64,000 nucleotides of DNA from Sternotherus odoratus (GCA_032164245.1 JAVMKO010000005.1:43676133-43740132), one strand, 5' to 3'; counted from the first letter of the stretch, positions 10,747 to 22,984 are shown. A program made the numbers and translations. The notes: generated from the letters alone by a model not told the origin.

Positions 10747-11386
10747 TGTGACAAATTACTGCCACTATATTGATGGGTCCTGCGCTTTCTCTTCTTGTGG
10801 GGAATTCAGGGAGCCTATTTCTTGCCCCTGAACAGGGTCTTAACTGTCCCACTAGTATCCTAGAGGGGAAAAGTGGAGAGGGAGGGACCCAGGCCCGCCC
10901 TCTACTCCGGGTCCCAGCCCAGGATCCCTGAGGATAGCGGTAAACCACTGGGATTAGCTACTCCTTCCCCTGGGCTACTTCCCTCTCCTACTCTTCAGCT
11001 TGTGGGGGCTTCCTGCCCTCTCTCTGCACAAGCCAGGTGTTCCTTTACTTAGGGTCTGGGTCTTTCTTAGCTCACCGCTCCAACTCCTCCAAACTCTCTC
11101 CGCTCCAACTCCTCCAAACTGCTCTCCGTTCCAACGCCTCCAAACTGCTCTCCGCTCCAACGCCTCCAAACTGCTCTCCGCTCCAACACCTCCAAACTCC
11201 TTCCAAACACCCACACCTGTCTGCCTGAGGCAGGGGTTTTTATTAAGGTCCTAATGGACAGCAGGTGCTCCAATTAGCTTGCTGCCTGCTTCCCTAGTCT
11301 ATAGGGAGCCACGCCCTAATGAACCTTGAGTTGATATACCTCCCCTCAAGCACTCTACCACAGCTCCCTGACCTTCCTCTATCACA
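10747..11386 (-). mobile_element. Solo LTR (family C), copy 1, 640 bp, 4-bp flank CCCC
   Basis: On the minus strand it begins TGTGATAGAGG and ends TTGTCACA, with CCCC on both sides (10743-10746, 11387-11390) and an AATAAAA signal near 11237-11243. Copy 2 at 62422-63028 lies in the opposite orientation and also has a 4-bp TSD. Four bases fits gamma-type (ERV1) integration better than the 5 bases of families A, B, D and H. Confidence 0.8.
11083..11205. repeat. About 25-bp tandem repeat within family C LTR
   Basis: About five copies of CTCTCCGCTCCAACGCCTCC with variants. The second family C copy has only scattered remnants of it, so the array is an expansion particular to this copy. Confidence 0.85.
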
Positions 11387-11394
11387 CCCCTTAC

Positions 11395-12518
11395 AGGAAA
11401 AAACAGCAATTCTAAGGCACTTCATATTATAACAGGGGTAATATGGTTTCTCGCTTGTGGGTGGAAACTTATTTCTCTCTCTCTCTCTCTCTCCCCTCCG
11501 CCCCCTCACCATATACAAGATGGAGTTTTTGGGTAACATGTGGCAAGTCAGATGTCAATGCATAACCCAGTTTTCTAAACCTCAAACCCTAAACCACTTG
11601 TGAACCCTAAACTTTTTCAGGAAAGCTCGGATTTGGCTTGACATCTATCAAGGTCCATTGTTAGCCAATTTACTTAAAAAAAACCCTTCACATTACGTTG
11701 AATAAATCTGCCTTCGCTGCTTTTTACAGCAATGCACCTGACTTCAGACATAAAAATGCTATATGCATTCAAATAGGCTGAATCCATGCAGTAGGACATA
11801 TTCTTTGCAAAGCTATTTTACATGGCATATCTATCATAAAACAAATTCCAGTTATGAAATATTTACAAACCTAAGCAAATTTCTATAAAGCATTCTGGGG
11901 TGCAAAGTCACAGCCCCATGACCCACACGATGCCATCCATGCCGTGCCATATCTGTGGCACTGATCCCCATTAGATGAGCTAGTCCACTCCTTTGCACAA
12001 CTGTACCCTCAGCAGTGTCTTGTGCTGGCCTGGACTTACCCCACAACACTATGGCCTCAGTCAGCAGTCTAGTATTAATTCTCCCAGTCTGTTACTCCTG
12101 CTCTTGGCCCCACCGATAGATTTGGCTCAGGCCCGTTGCAACGGTCTCTCGTTACAGCGTTTGTTCCAGCGCTATGAACAAGGCAACCTTATAGACTAAG
12201 AAATTCATTTGGACATAAGGTTTTGTGGGCTCGATCCCACTTATTCAGATGTATCGAGCAGAAGATACTATAGGAAAATGCAGAGCTGGCGGTATCACCT
12301 TTTTGGGGATCAGTTAAGGTGAACTAATACAATCAGGAGATTAAAAAAGTCTATTGATAATCAGGCTGGCCCATTTCAAAGAGTGGACACCCTTACAGAA
12401 GGATTATCTGGCTATTTTCAGGCCTTATGCTACCCTGCTATCTTCGAGGCAGCACTGACTTACTGAGGAAAATACGCTCCATTAGTGATAGTCCAAGAGA
12501 AACCATCCTGACCAATAG
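11395..12518. other. Unassigned interspersed sequence
   Basis: A+T-moderate sequence with a (CT)n run near 11473-11493 and a few CCCTAAAC motifs at 11583-11611 too irregular to be telomeric. No coding potential or recognised repeat was seen. Confidence 0.5.
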
Positions 12519-14475
12519 ACTCATAGAATATTAGGATTGGAAGGGAGCTCTGGAGGTCATCAAGTCCAATCCTCCTGCTCAAAGCAGGACCAATCCCCAT
12601 TTAAATCATCACAGCCCTAAAAACCTCTAAGGAAGATGATTCTACCACCTCCCTAGGTAACCCATTCCAATGCTGCACCGACACCACCCGCCTAGTGAAA
12701 AAGTTTTTACTAATATCCAATCTAAACCTTCCCAACTGCAACTTGAGACCATTACTCCTTGTTCTGTCATCTGGTACCACTGAGAACAGTCTAGATCCAT
12801 CCTCTTTGGAACCCCCCTTTCAGGTAGTTGAAAGCATCTATCAAATCTCCCCTCAGTCTTCTCTTCTGTAGACTAAACAATCCCAGTTCCCTCAGCCTCT
12901 CCTTATACGTCATGTGCTCCAGGCCCCAAATCATTTTTGTTGCCCTTCTCTGGACTCCCTTCCAATTTTTCCACATCCTTCTTGCAGTGTGGGCCTCAAA
13001 ACTGGATACAGTACTCCAGATGAGGCTTCACCAATGTCGAATAGACGAGAACAATCACATCCCTCGATCTGCTGGCTGCTTATACAGCCCAAAATGCCGT
13101 TAGGCTTCTCATCAACAAGGGTACACTGTTGACTCACACCCACTTCTCAGCCACTTTAACACCTATGGCATCCACTGTAACCCCTATGCCTTGCCATTCG
13201 GTTCCTGTCTGTAGGACTGCATTGGATTCTTCCGTCCTAAATGCAGGACTCTGCACTTGTCTTGTTGAACCTCCTCAAATTTCTTTTGGCCCAATCCTCT
13301 AATTTGTCCAGGTCCCTCTGAAGGTCCCTACCCTTCACCGTATCTACCACTCCTCCCATTTTAGTGTCAGCTGCAAACTTCCTGAGGGTGCAGTCCACGC
13401 CATCCTGATCATTGCTAAAGATATTGAATAAAACCGGCCCCCGGACCAAACCTTCGGACACGCCACTTGATACCAGCTGCCAAGTAGACATGGAGCCATT
13501 GATCACTACCCGTTGAGCCCAAGGATCCAGCCAGCTTTCTATCCACCTTATGGTCCATTCATCCAGCCCATACCTCTTTAACGTGCTGTCAAGAATACTG
13601 TGGGAGACTATATCAAAAAGCTTGCTAAAGTCAAGAAATAGCATTCTACTACTTTCCCGTCCATCCACAGAGCCTACGAGGACTAGAAAGCAATTAGGTT
13701 AGTCAGGCATGAGTTGCAGTTTGTGAATCCATTCTGACTGTTCCTGATCACTTTCCACTCCCCTAAGTACTTCAGAATTGATTCCTTTTCCAAGGTCTGA
13801 GGTGAGGCTGAATCATGGATCCTCCTTCATGGCCTTTTCAAGATGGCCACTACATTAGCCTTTTTTTCTAGTCATTTGGGACATCGCCTGATCACCATGA
13901 ATTTTCAAAGATAATGGCCATTTGCTCTGGACTCACAGCCACAAACTCCTTTAGCACCCTCGGATGCAGCGCAGCCGGCCCCACGGACTTGTTCTCATCC
14001 AGCTTTTCTAAATAGTCCTAAACCACGTCTTTCTCCACAGAGGGTTGGTCACCTCCTCCCCATGCTGTGCTGCCCAGTGCAGTAGTCTGGGAGCTGACCT
14101 TGTTCATGAACACAGGCAAAAAAACCATTGAGTACATTTGCTTTTTCCACATCCTCTGTCACAGATTGCCTCCCTCATTCAGTAAGGGGCCCACACTTTC
14201 CTTGACTTTCTTCTTGTTGCTTACATACCTGAAGAAACCCTTCTTGTTACACTTAACATCCCTTGCTAGCTGCAACTCCGAGTTAGCCTTCCTGATTTCA
14301 CTCTTGCATGCATGAGCAATATTTTTATATTCCTCCCTGGTCATTTGCCGAATGACTTCTTCTAAGCTTCTTTTTTGCATTTAAGATCAGCAAGCCTGCC
14401 ATATATTCTTTCTACACAGCGGGATGGTTTGTTCCTACAACTTCAATAAGGATTCTTTAAAATATGGATGTGGAC
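12519..14475 (-). mobile_element. CR1 LINE, 5'-truncated, defective
   Basis: On the minus strand the sequence encodes the CR1 pre-RT helix region (SLEEVIRQMTREEYKNIAHA, from 14380) and the RT palm (LFLDFSKLFDIVSHSIL, then [20 protein letters not shown], from 13668). It ends in the CR1 3' UTR and the terminal ATTCTATGA-type tail at 12519-12530. The catalytic FADD reads FAAD, so the second aspartate is lost, and stops and frameshifts separate the pieces. It is an old dead copy of the same family as the plus-strand copy at 17 kb. Confidence 0.9.
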
Positions 14476-14639
14476 GCTTTCTACACCTAAATGAACTACA
14501 AGACGGATGTAGATGGACTACAATTCGTCAGGACCAGTATTTTCGATAATGACATGTGACACCTAGTGGCTAAACCTCGTCATTTTGTAAACCTCATTAT
14601 TTGTAAACCTCATTATTTTGTTATTTTGTAATCATTCTC

Positions 14640-15905
14640 ATGTAATCATTCACAACTATTTCACGCAGAAAACTGAATTTTCACAAACAGATCTCTTCCA
14701 AATGCATAGAAGAGTATGGAGGTTGCAAATTGAGGAGGATTCCACAAGCATTTCACACCTAGCAGTGAACTGAATTTTTTTTCACATGTTCAGAAATTTT
14801 CACAGACAGAACGCTAACAAAACCTCAGCACTACATGTACATGGCAAAGGGAGAAGGATTCCAAAATCAATTCATACCTGGCAGAAATTGAATTTTCACA
14901 AACGGATCTCTACCAAAATGTTAGCACAGCTATGAGATGGGAAAAAGAGGCTGACACCCACAAGTAATGAACTGGTTCACAAGTAGTGAACTGGTTAGTG
15001 ATTCTCATGTTCACTAATGGATATCTACCAGTCACTAAGCAGAGCATATGCATGTGAAAAGGAGCAGTATTCCAAAAGCAGTTCCCACCTAGCACTCATC
15101 TGAATTATTTCCCCCCATATTCAGTGTGTTTCGGAGAGATCTTTACTCAAGAATCAGCACAGAATATAAGAGGCAAAGAGAGAGAAGGAAGCAATTCCTA
15201 TCTATCAGTGAACAGAAATTTTTTTCTTACATTCAGTAATTTTCAGAAAGGGATCTCTAGTAAAGGCTCAGCACGGCATGGCGATGGCATTGTCAGGACG
15301 ATTCCTCTCTCATTTCAAACCTAACAGTGAATTGAAATATTTTTCTCATATGAAGCAATTTTCACTAATGGAACTCTACCAAAACCTCAGCATAGCATGT
15401 GCGTAGCAAAGGGAGCAGGATTCCAAAATTAATTCATACCTGGCAGAAAACTAATTTTTCACAAGCGGATCTCTTCCAAATACATAGAAGAGTATGGAGT
15501 TTGCAAATTGAGGAGGATTCCACAAGCATTTCACACCTAGCAGTGAACTGATTTTTTTTTCTCATGTTCAGAAATTTTCACAAGCGGAACCTTAGCACAG
15601 CATATAGATGAAAAAGAGAGACAGATTCCATATGAAATATTTCTCTAACAGAGGACTGAGATTTTTCTCATTTTCTCAAACGGAGCGCTACCGAACACGG
15701 AGATTGCATTGTCAGGAGGATTCCACTCTCAATTCAACGCTAGCAGTGAATTGAAATATTTTTCTCATATGAAGCAATTTTCACAAACGGATCTCTACCA
15801 AAAGCTTAGCACAGCTTTGAGGTTGCAACTTGAGGAAGAGTCCACAAGCATTTCACACTTAGCAGTGAATTCAATTTTTTTTCTCATGTTCAGAAAATTT
15901 TCTCA
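14640..15905 (+). repeat. 118-bp satellite-like array, forward block
   Basis: About ten diverged units spaced near 118 bp. Each has CCTAGCAGTGAACTGAAT, then TTTTCTCATGTTCAGAAATTTTC, CAAACGGATCTCTACCAAAA, CAGCACAGCATGTACATGGC and AGGAGGATTCCA. Clear unit starts fall near 14758, 14877, 15088, 15203, 15320, 15438, 15536, 15740 and 15858. Divergence between neighbours is substantial, so the array is old. Confidence 0.85.
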
Positions 15906-16440
15906 AAGGTAATGCTCCCTTTGCCATGTGTATGCTCTGCTTAGCTATTGGTAGAGATCCATTAGTGAACAGGAGAACCACTATTCAGTTCACTGGTAGG
16001 TAAGAATTACTTTTGGACTCGTCCTCCCTTTCCCATTTGTGAAAATTTCTGAATATTTAAAAAAATGTTTTTTTCTTCACTGCTAGGTAAAAATTGCTTT
16101 CGGAACAGTCCTCCCTTTGCCATGTACATGCTGTGCTGAACATTTGGTACAGCTCCATTCCTGAAAATTACTGCAAATGAGACCCATTAATCAGTTTTAT
16201 GCTAGGTAGGAATTGATTGTGGAATCCTTCTCCTTTTCCAATGTACATGCTGTGCTGATCTTTCAGAAGACATCCGTTCAAGAAAAATTACTGTATCTTA
16301 GAAACACATGATAGGTTCAATGATAGGTTTGAATTGCAATTGAAATCCTCCTGCCAATGCTATGCTGATCCTTTGATAGAGATACGTTCGTGACAATTAC
16401 TGAACATGAGAAAAAGTTTTCAGTTAACAGCTAAGTATGA
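15906..16440 (-). repeat. 118-bp satellite-like array, inverted block
   Basis: The same unit in reverse complement: CCATGTACATGCTGTGCTGA, TTTGGTACAGCTCCATTCC and GCTAGGTAGGAATTG recur about every 110-120 bp (near 15925, 16118, 16240, 16350). The switch falls close to 15905, where forward and reverse units meet head to head. Confidence 0.8.
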
Positions 16441-17005
16441 ATACAAGACTACGGTCCATTGTCTCAGGGTACAGCCAGAGCCAGACACACTGGTGAGGCA
16501 GCTCCCATAGCAGAGTCACACCGTGATTGGGGGAAAGGTTTGGGAAGGGTCTACTACCTGAGCTACTACTCCCTGGGTAGTGCCAGGGTCCCTATGGCTC
16601 AGAGAGGGGCTGGGTCACAGCAGACCTGGAGTCCCTCCCCACACACTACGCCCCTCCACATTGCCTTGCCCCATTCCCACCCGGGCCAGGCAAGTCTGGG
16701 ACTTGGGGCTCCACAGATGCTGCCCCCAAGTCCCAGACAGACATACAATCCTGCTCGCACGTATGTGTGTGTGTGTTGCTGTGCCCCCTGAAGACCCCCT
16801 AGCATGCCACAGACAGCAGAGTCTGATGCCTCCAAACCTGGCAGACTGGTTTTGATTCCTTGAAACCAGGTCGGCCTGCTCTTTCCCCACTGCTATAGCA
16901 TATAGGGCGCTTGTGTGTGTGTGTGTGTGGGGGGGGGGGGCAATGAGCCCAGAGACCTTTCGAGGCTGTGGTCAGGAAACAGTTACTGCAAGGAGCCCCA
17001 CACGG
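16441..17005. other. Unassigned sequence with (GT)n and poly-G
   Basis: Short (GT)n runs near 16765-16777 and 16911-16928 followed by a G10 run. ORFs here are short and resemble nothing I know. Confidence 0.5.
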
Positions 17006-18291
17006 ACAGAGATCACTGTGGCTGGCTGTATTTTAAAGACTCCTTATTGAGGTTGCAGGAACAAACCATCTCGGTGTGTAGAAAGAATAGTAAATATGGC
17101 AGGCGACCAGCTTGGTTAAGAAGTGGAAGATTGAGCAAATGCCCAGGGAGGAATATAAAAATATTGCTCAGGCATGCAGAAGTGAAATCAGGAAGCCTAA
17201 ATCACACTAGGAGTTGCAGCTAGTAAGGGATCTTAAGGGTAACAAGAAGGGTTTCTTTAGGTATGTTAGCAACAAGAAAAAAAGTCAAGGCAAGTGTGGG
17301 TCCCTTACTGAATGAGGGAGGCAATCTAGTGACAGAGGATGTGGAAAAAGCAAATGTACTCAATGCTTCTTTGGCCTCTGTCGTCACGAACAAGATCAGC
17401 TCCCAGACTACTGCAGCACAGCATGGGGAGGAGGTGGAACAAGAAGTGGTTCAGGGCTATTTAGAAAAGCTGGACGAGCACAAGTCCATGAGGCCGGATG
17501 CACTGCATCCGAGGTATCAGATTGCATATGTGATTATCTTTGAAAAGTCATGGCGATAGGGGGAGGTCCCGGATGACTGGGAAAAGGCTAATGTAGTGTC
17601 CATCTTTAAAAAAGGGAAGAAGGAGGATCCAGGGAACTACACTACAGGCCAAGCAGCCTCACCTTAGTGCTTGGACAAATCATGGAGCAGGTCCTCAAGG
17701 AATCAATCCTGAAGCACTTAGCGGAGAGGAACGTGATCAGGAACAGTCAGCATGGATTCACCAAGGGCAAATCATGCCTGACTAACCTAATTGCCTTCTA
17801 CAACGAGATAACTGGCTCTGTGGATGAGGGGAAAGCAGTGGGTGTCCTATTTCTTGACTTTAGCAAAGCTTTTGATACCATCTCCCACAATATTCTATAA
17901 GGTGGCTATAAAGCTGGCTGGATCGTCGGGCTCAATGGATAGCAATCCAATGGCTCCATGTCTAGTTGGCAGCTGGTATCAAGTGGAGTGCGCCAAGGGT
18001 CAGTCCTGGGGCCGGTTTTATTCAATATCTTTATCAATGCTCTGGAGGATGGCGTAGACTGTACCCTCAGTAAGTTTGCAGATGACACTAAACTAGGAGG
18101 AGTGGTAGCTACACTGGAGGGAAGGGATAGGATACAGAGGGACCTAGACAAATTAGAGGACTGGGCCAAAAGAAATTCGATAAGGAGAAGTGCAGAGTCC
18201 TGCACGTAGGATGGAAGAATCCCATGCACTGCTACAGAGTAGGGACCGAATGGTCAGGCAGCAGTTCTGCAGAAAAGGACCTAGGGGTTAC

Positions 18292-18716
18292 TGTGACGCA
18301 GCCGGGAGAGGGCAGATGGGACCTGGGAGTGTCATTGGAGATGGAAGGTTTCTCTGAAGTGAAATACCTGAGACTGTAACTTGAGATGAGAAGGGGGAGG
18401 GGGCGCTGACACCATCGTGAGCCCTGGAAGCTGGACATAGACTGGGGGAGTGGCCGGGGGGGAGTCAGTTTCTGTGGGGGGGTTTGGGGTTTTTTAGGAG
18501 CTGGCTGGGGAAAGAGGAGGGAGCCCTAATCTGGGGTCTTATCTCCCCCCCCCCAAGAAGGGCCTGACTAAGGGGTCCTGTTTGTACTGATAATCTCTGA
18601 GTTGGACCGAGTTCCTGTCACCCCAATAAACCTTCTAATCCATTGGCTGGCTGAGAGTCACTGTGAATCCCAGGAAGTGGGGGTTCAGGGCCTCGACTCC
18701 CTCACACTCCGTGACA
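18292..18716 (+). mobile_element. Solo LTR (family D), 425 bp, TSD GTTAC
   Basis: Begins TGTGACGCAGCC and ends ACTCCGTGACA, with exact TSD GTTAC (18287-18291, 18717-18721) in the CR1 3' region. A poly(A) signal CCAATAAACC lies near 18623. It is compact and G-rich, and no internal region is left. Confidence 0.9.
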
Positions 18717-19324
18717 GTTACAGTGGATGAGAAGCTGGATATGAGTCAACAGTGTGCCCTTGTTGCCAAGGCAACTAATGGCATTTTGGGCTGTATAAGT
18801 AGGGGCATTGCCAGCAGATCGAGGGACGTGATTGTTCCCCTCTATTCGACATTGGTGAGGCCTCATCTGGAGTACTATGTCCAATTTTGGGGCCCACACT
18901 ACAAGAAGGATGTGGAAAAATTGGAGAGTCCAGAGAAGGGCAACAAAAATGATTAGGGGCCTGGAGTGCATGACCTATGAGGATAGGCTGAGAGATCTGG
19001 GATTGTTTAGTCTACGGAAGAGAAGACTGAGGGGAGATTTGATAGCTGCTTTCAGCTACCTGAAAGGGAGGTTCTAAAGGGGATGGATCTAGGTAGCAGA
19101 TGACAAAACAAGGAGTAATGGTCTCAAGTTGCAGTGGGGCGGTTTAGATTGGCTATTAGGAAAAACTTGTTCACTAGGAGGGTGGTCAAGCATTGGAACG
19201 GGTTACCTAGGGAGGTGGTAGAATCACCTTCCTTAGAGGTTTTTAAGGGCAGGCTTGATAAAGCCCTGGCTGGAATTATTAAGTTGGGGATTGGTCCTGC
19301 TTTGAGCAGGGGGTTGGACTAGAT

Positions 19325-21109
19325 CAGCGGTCGCCAACCAGTGGTCTGCGAGAAAATTTTGGTGGTCCCTGGAGAAATTTGGACATTATTTGCAATTTTT
19401 AGGAAGATAAGTCCCTAGTAAAGGCTTCTTATTTGATAGCACTTCAAATCGCGAAAAGTAGAAAGCCGTATACGATTGGAGAAGAATTAATTAAGCCTTG
19501 CTTGTTACAAGCCTGTGAAGAGGTTTTGGGGAAACAGGCTGTCCAGAAACTGAAAGTAATTCCTATGTCCGCTAATAATGTGAAGTGCAGAATTGAAGAC
19601 ATGGCCGAAGATATTGAAAATCAAGTGATTGAAATGGTGAAAAATTCAACGTTTTATTCAATTCAACTCGACGAATCAACAGACATAACTAACAAGGCAG
19701 TTCTCCTTTGTTTTGTGAGGTTTGAGTGTCAAGGAGAGCTCAAGGAAGAACTCCTCTGTTTGCTCAACTTGCTGGGTAGAACAACCGGCTCTGAGATTTT
19801 CGATGCACTTAATGGTTATTTCCTGAGACACGGTATTGAATGGAAGAAATATGTTGGGATATGCATGTCCGGGCATCGTTTAGGAGTTGTTACAGAAGTG
19901 AAAGATGTTGGACACCCAGACATCTTGTTTACTCATTGTATTATACATCGTGAGCAACTTGCGGCGAAAAGAATGTCTCCAGAACTGCACGAAGTACTCT
20001 CTGATGTAATTAAAATTGTAAATAAATATCGGCACAAAGCGCTCAATTCTCGAATATTTGAGGCACTTTGTGAAGAAATGGGCTCTCAATATACTCATCT
20101 TCTTCTTCATGCTGAGGTGAGATGGCTGTCGAGGGGCAAAATACTAACCCGATTGTTCGACCTGCGCCAAGAAGACAAGTTATTCTTCCAGCAGCAAAAT
20201 AATTCGAAATTCCAAGATCTCTTGTCCGACGATGATTGGCTAGCCAAGCTTGCATACCTGGCAGATATTTTTTCACTGTTAAAGGAGCTAAACACGTCCT
20301 TGCAAGGACAGCTTACAGACGTGTTCACACTGCGAGGTAAAATGGATGCATTTCAAAAGAAAATATTGCTGTGGCAAATGCGGTTGGCTGAAGATCTGCA
20401 AATGTTCCCGAATCTTGATGAGTATATGAAAGAGGAGGATGTCAACCGACAGGTAATAACCATTGTTCGACAGCACTTATGGTCGCTCACAGAATCTTTT
20501 GGCCGTTATTACCCAAAGGAAGAGGACCCCAGACATGGCAATATGTGAGTAATGGATCCATTTTCGGTGAAAATTGAAGATAGCAATTTGAGCATGAAAG
20601 AAAAAGAAAGCCTAATCGATCTATCATCCAACGACAGTCTCAAAGCTAAATTCCACTCGTCCTCATCAAGACATCATTTTTGGCTCTCCGTAAAAAGTGA
20701 GTATCCAGTGCTGAGTGAAAAAGCCATCAAAATTTTGATTCCATTTGCAACAACCTATTTGTGTGAAAAGACATTCTCATCTGTTACGGCAATCAAAAAC
20801 AAGTACTGCTGTTGGCTTGAAATACAAACGGCTCTCCGTGTTGCAGTGATGTCATTGGAGCCAAGAATCCATAAACTTATTTCAAACAAGCAGCAACAAA
20901 TATCACACTAATAATTTTGTTATAATTAAACAAGCTTTAATAATTTTGTTATAATTAAACAAGTGCATTTCATATTAATGAAATGGAACTTTTATGATCA
21001 TTATTTTATAGATGTTTGTACCTTTTAAAAAAAATTCATGTTAGTGGTGCGCGGGATTCAAAATTGTGAGTTTAGTGGTCCGTGAGGTCCGAAAGGTTGG
21101 CGACCACTG
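19325..21109 (+). mobile_element. hAT (Charlie-like) element with transposase, TSD GACTAGAT
   Basis: TIRs CAGCGGTCGCCAACC and GGTTGGCGACCACTG with exact 8-bp TSD GACTAGAT (19317-19324, 21110-21117), inserted in the CR1 tail. It is about half the length expected for an autonomous element because the zinc-finger-coding 5' part is missing. The TIR is shared with the non-autonomous element at 27015-27838. Confidence 0.95.
19433..20911 (+). pseudogene. hAT transposase, N-truncated, one in-frame stop
   Basis: One frame of 493 codons broken only by a TGA at 20546-20548. It lacks the BED zinc finger, although the frame is open for a few codons before the first ATG. The first catalytic acidic region (SIQLDESTDITNKAV) is present. 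The second, normally a TDGAP-type motif, reads ICMSGHRLG, so the acidic residue is lost. HCIIHREQLAAK, VRWLSRGKILTRLFDLR and a C-terminal hAT dimerisation region (LIPFATTYLCEKTFSSV) follow. The wording resembles the family that gave rise to vertebrate FAM200/ZBED5-type genes. It is not catalytically competent. Confidence 0.85.
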
Positions 21110-21164
21110 GACTAGATGACCTCCAGAGGTCCCTTCCAAACCTAATATTCTATGATTCTATGTT

Positions 21165-22920
21165 GAAGGCCAAGAAGTGGAGGCACTGCCAAGGGACTGG
21201 TGACAGGCTGGAACAGCCCCCATGCCAGGTGAGCTATCACTCACACTCCCCTTCCTATTGCTCAGCTTTCTGACCCATGTTAGGCCCAGAGCCTAATAGT
21301 GACTGAGTATACAGCAACTGAGACCTTGAGTTTGGTACGCCAGGCTGTGGGGAGGGATGCAGTAAAAGGAAGCCCTGGTTGCTGCTGTGCCCTGAAGGTC
21401 AGAACTTCCCTAGCCAGAAAGGCGCATTGCAATCAACTAGGCTGAGGCTTGCAAGGCCAGGCCAGAGACAGCAATTCCTAGCCGAGTGGTTAGATATAAC
21501 CCAACTGGAGCTAGAAACTGCCAGTGATGGAGACTGCACCATGGCAATGGCTCCAGTGACTAATTCCCCTTAGCATGAAAGTTACAACCTGATGTCGCTG
21601 GCTTCAACTTCCAGCCCTTGACATGTCAAACAATGTGACAAAACAATGAGAATAGGCACTTGCCAGACTGGGATGCTCATGGCCCAGCCCACTGGCTCCT
21701 CCATCTGTGGTGGTGCCCAGATCTCAGTTCCTGCTGCGGGAAACCTCCCAAACTTTGCCCTTCGCCCCTCTCTTCACTCTGGTGGGGAGTCTGGCTCCAC
21801 TTACCCATCCTGCTGCCTGTTCATAGCGGCACCTATGCCAACGTCTGCATAGGCCTGCTGCTCTTTCTGTAGGGCTAGGCGGTGGCTGAAGGTCAGGCTG
21901 GCCAGGAGCAAGTTGCTCTCCAATTTTTATGGACACTTTCCCCCCCCGATTCACAGAGGCCTTGTAGTGCCACTGTCCATCCCCACTCTTCTTCCTGCCC
22001 GAGCAACTTCAGCTGACTTGGCCCTGGGACACGTGCCCAACTGTGGTTCATGTACCAAGTGTCCTGCCCATGGGGCAGTAGCAGCTGCTGGCAGCAGGGC
22101 TAGGGAAATCTTGCTTCCTGCTTTCACAAAGTGGAATTTTTCTGCAGTTTTTAGGATGCCTGTGCATGCCTCAATGCGAGTTGAAATGCCACTCTTGGGA
22201 CAGAGCAGGAGTCATGAGGGGCAGGGTGAGTGAACTGCCTGGAGAACTTGGAAAGATGATGGCACAATTAACTCCCAGCCCGGGGAGGCCAACGTGGGGG
22301 AACAGGGGGCATCTGGAGTCAGCCTGGTCCTGAGGCTGGTCCAAGACCAACTCCACAGTGCTCACCTGTGGCAGAACCAACATCTGCCTGCAGGTGCATG
22401 GTGGCTGGATGAAGCTGTCTCAGCCTTGGCTATTCCTGGTGATTCAGAAATCCTGCTCTGACTGGACAAGGCTGCTGGGTCTCACTGCCAACACTGGCTA
22501 GGTGCTGGGGATGAAAGTCTCCCCCAGGCTTCTGGCTCAGCAGGACAGGAGGCAGTGAGAATGTGTGGCCTGCCCTGGCAGAGAGGGCCCCTTGGGGGGC
22601 TGGCCAATGAGGGGTTCCTCCAGGACCGAATTCTGGAGCTCTGAGACACCTGCCCATGCCCAGACTGGCAGGACTGTGAAGCACCCCACAGGAGACAGGT
22701 TCACAGGATGGGCTATTCTCAAGGTGCAGGTGGAGTATAAAGCCAGCTAGCCAGCATACCCGGGAAGGGTAGAGCTAGCATTAGGACACCTCCCACCTTC
22801 CACCCCATGGGTCCTTCTGCAGGAGGGGCCCTGGTGGTTCCTCCTCCTTCCACCCCAGCTCCAAAACCTTCCAGCAAAGGCCGCACTCTCAGGGAGGAGG
22901 TGACTCAGACACAAGATGAG
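21165..22920. other. Spacer downstream of APEH, nothing recognised
   Basis: 1.75 kb between the CR1 tail and the APEH poly(A) signal. ORFs are short, overlap on both strands and show no conserved motif. It could hold the distal part of a neighbouring gene's untranslated region, but nothing shows it. Confidence 0.4.
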
Positions 22921-22927
22921 CCGTGGC

Positions 22928-22933
22928 TTTATT
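22928..22933 (-). other. APEH: APEH poly(A) signal AATAAA
   Basis: AATAAA on the minus strand, 52 bases after the APEH stop codon. The following sequence is rich in T/G on the transcribed strand. The resulting 3' UTR would be only about 75 bases. Confidence 0.75.
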
Positions 22934-22984
22934 GGAGGTGGGTTACAGGGCTCAGGCAGAGGCAGAGGCAGAGCACAGCCCCAG

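Larger units (their letters stand above)
7810..11394 (-). mobile_element. Possible 5' LTR of Gmr1-like element, split by later LTRs
   Basis: After removing the nested LTRs at 8108-9899 and 10747-11386, the remaining sequence begins TGTCACTTTCC and ends CCCCTTACA. It contains an AATAAA-type signal near 10396 (TTTAATAAAG) and a small tandem TGTGCCCGATCCAAGC near 10311-10341. It lies where the 5' LTR of the minus-strand Gag should be. I could not find a clear primer-binding site and no partner LTR is in the window, so this is inference only. Confidence 0.35.
17006..21164 (+). mobile_element. CR1 LINE, split by a solo LTR and a hAT element
   Basis: Plus-strand CR1 in three pieces: 17006-18291, 18722-19324 and 21118-21164, ending TATTCTATGATTCTATG. 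The RT keeps [53 protein letters not shown] and a normal FADDTKLGG catalytic box, but frameshifts near 17560 and 17900 break the frame. The 5' half (ORF1, endonuclease) is absent, the usual truncation for this family. The two insertions inside have exact TSDs copied from CR1 sequence. Confidence 0.92.

Noticed and set aside
11575..11615. Interstitial telomeric repeat
   Set aside because: Only scattered CCCTAAAC motifs, no run of TTAGGG units.
21724..22683. Possible neighbouring gene downstream of APEH
   Set aside because: Overlapping short ORFs on both strands, no splice-compatible conserved exon or known protein motif.
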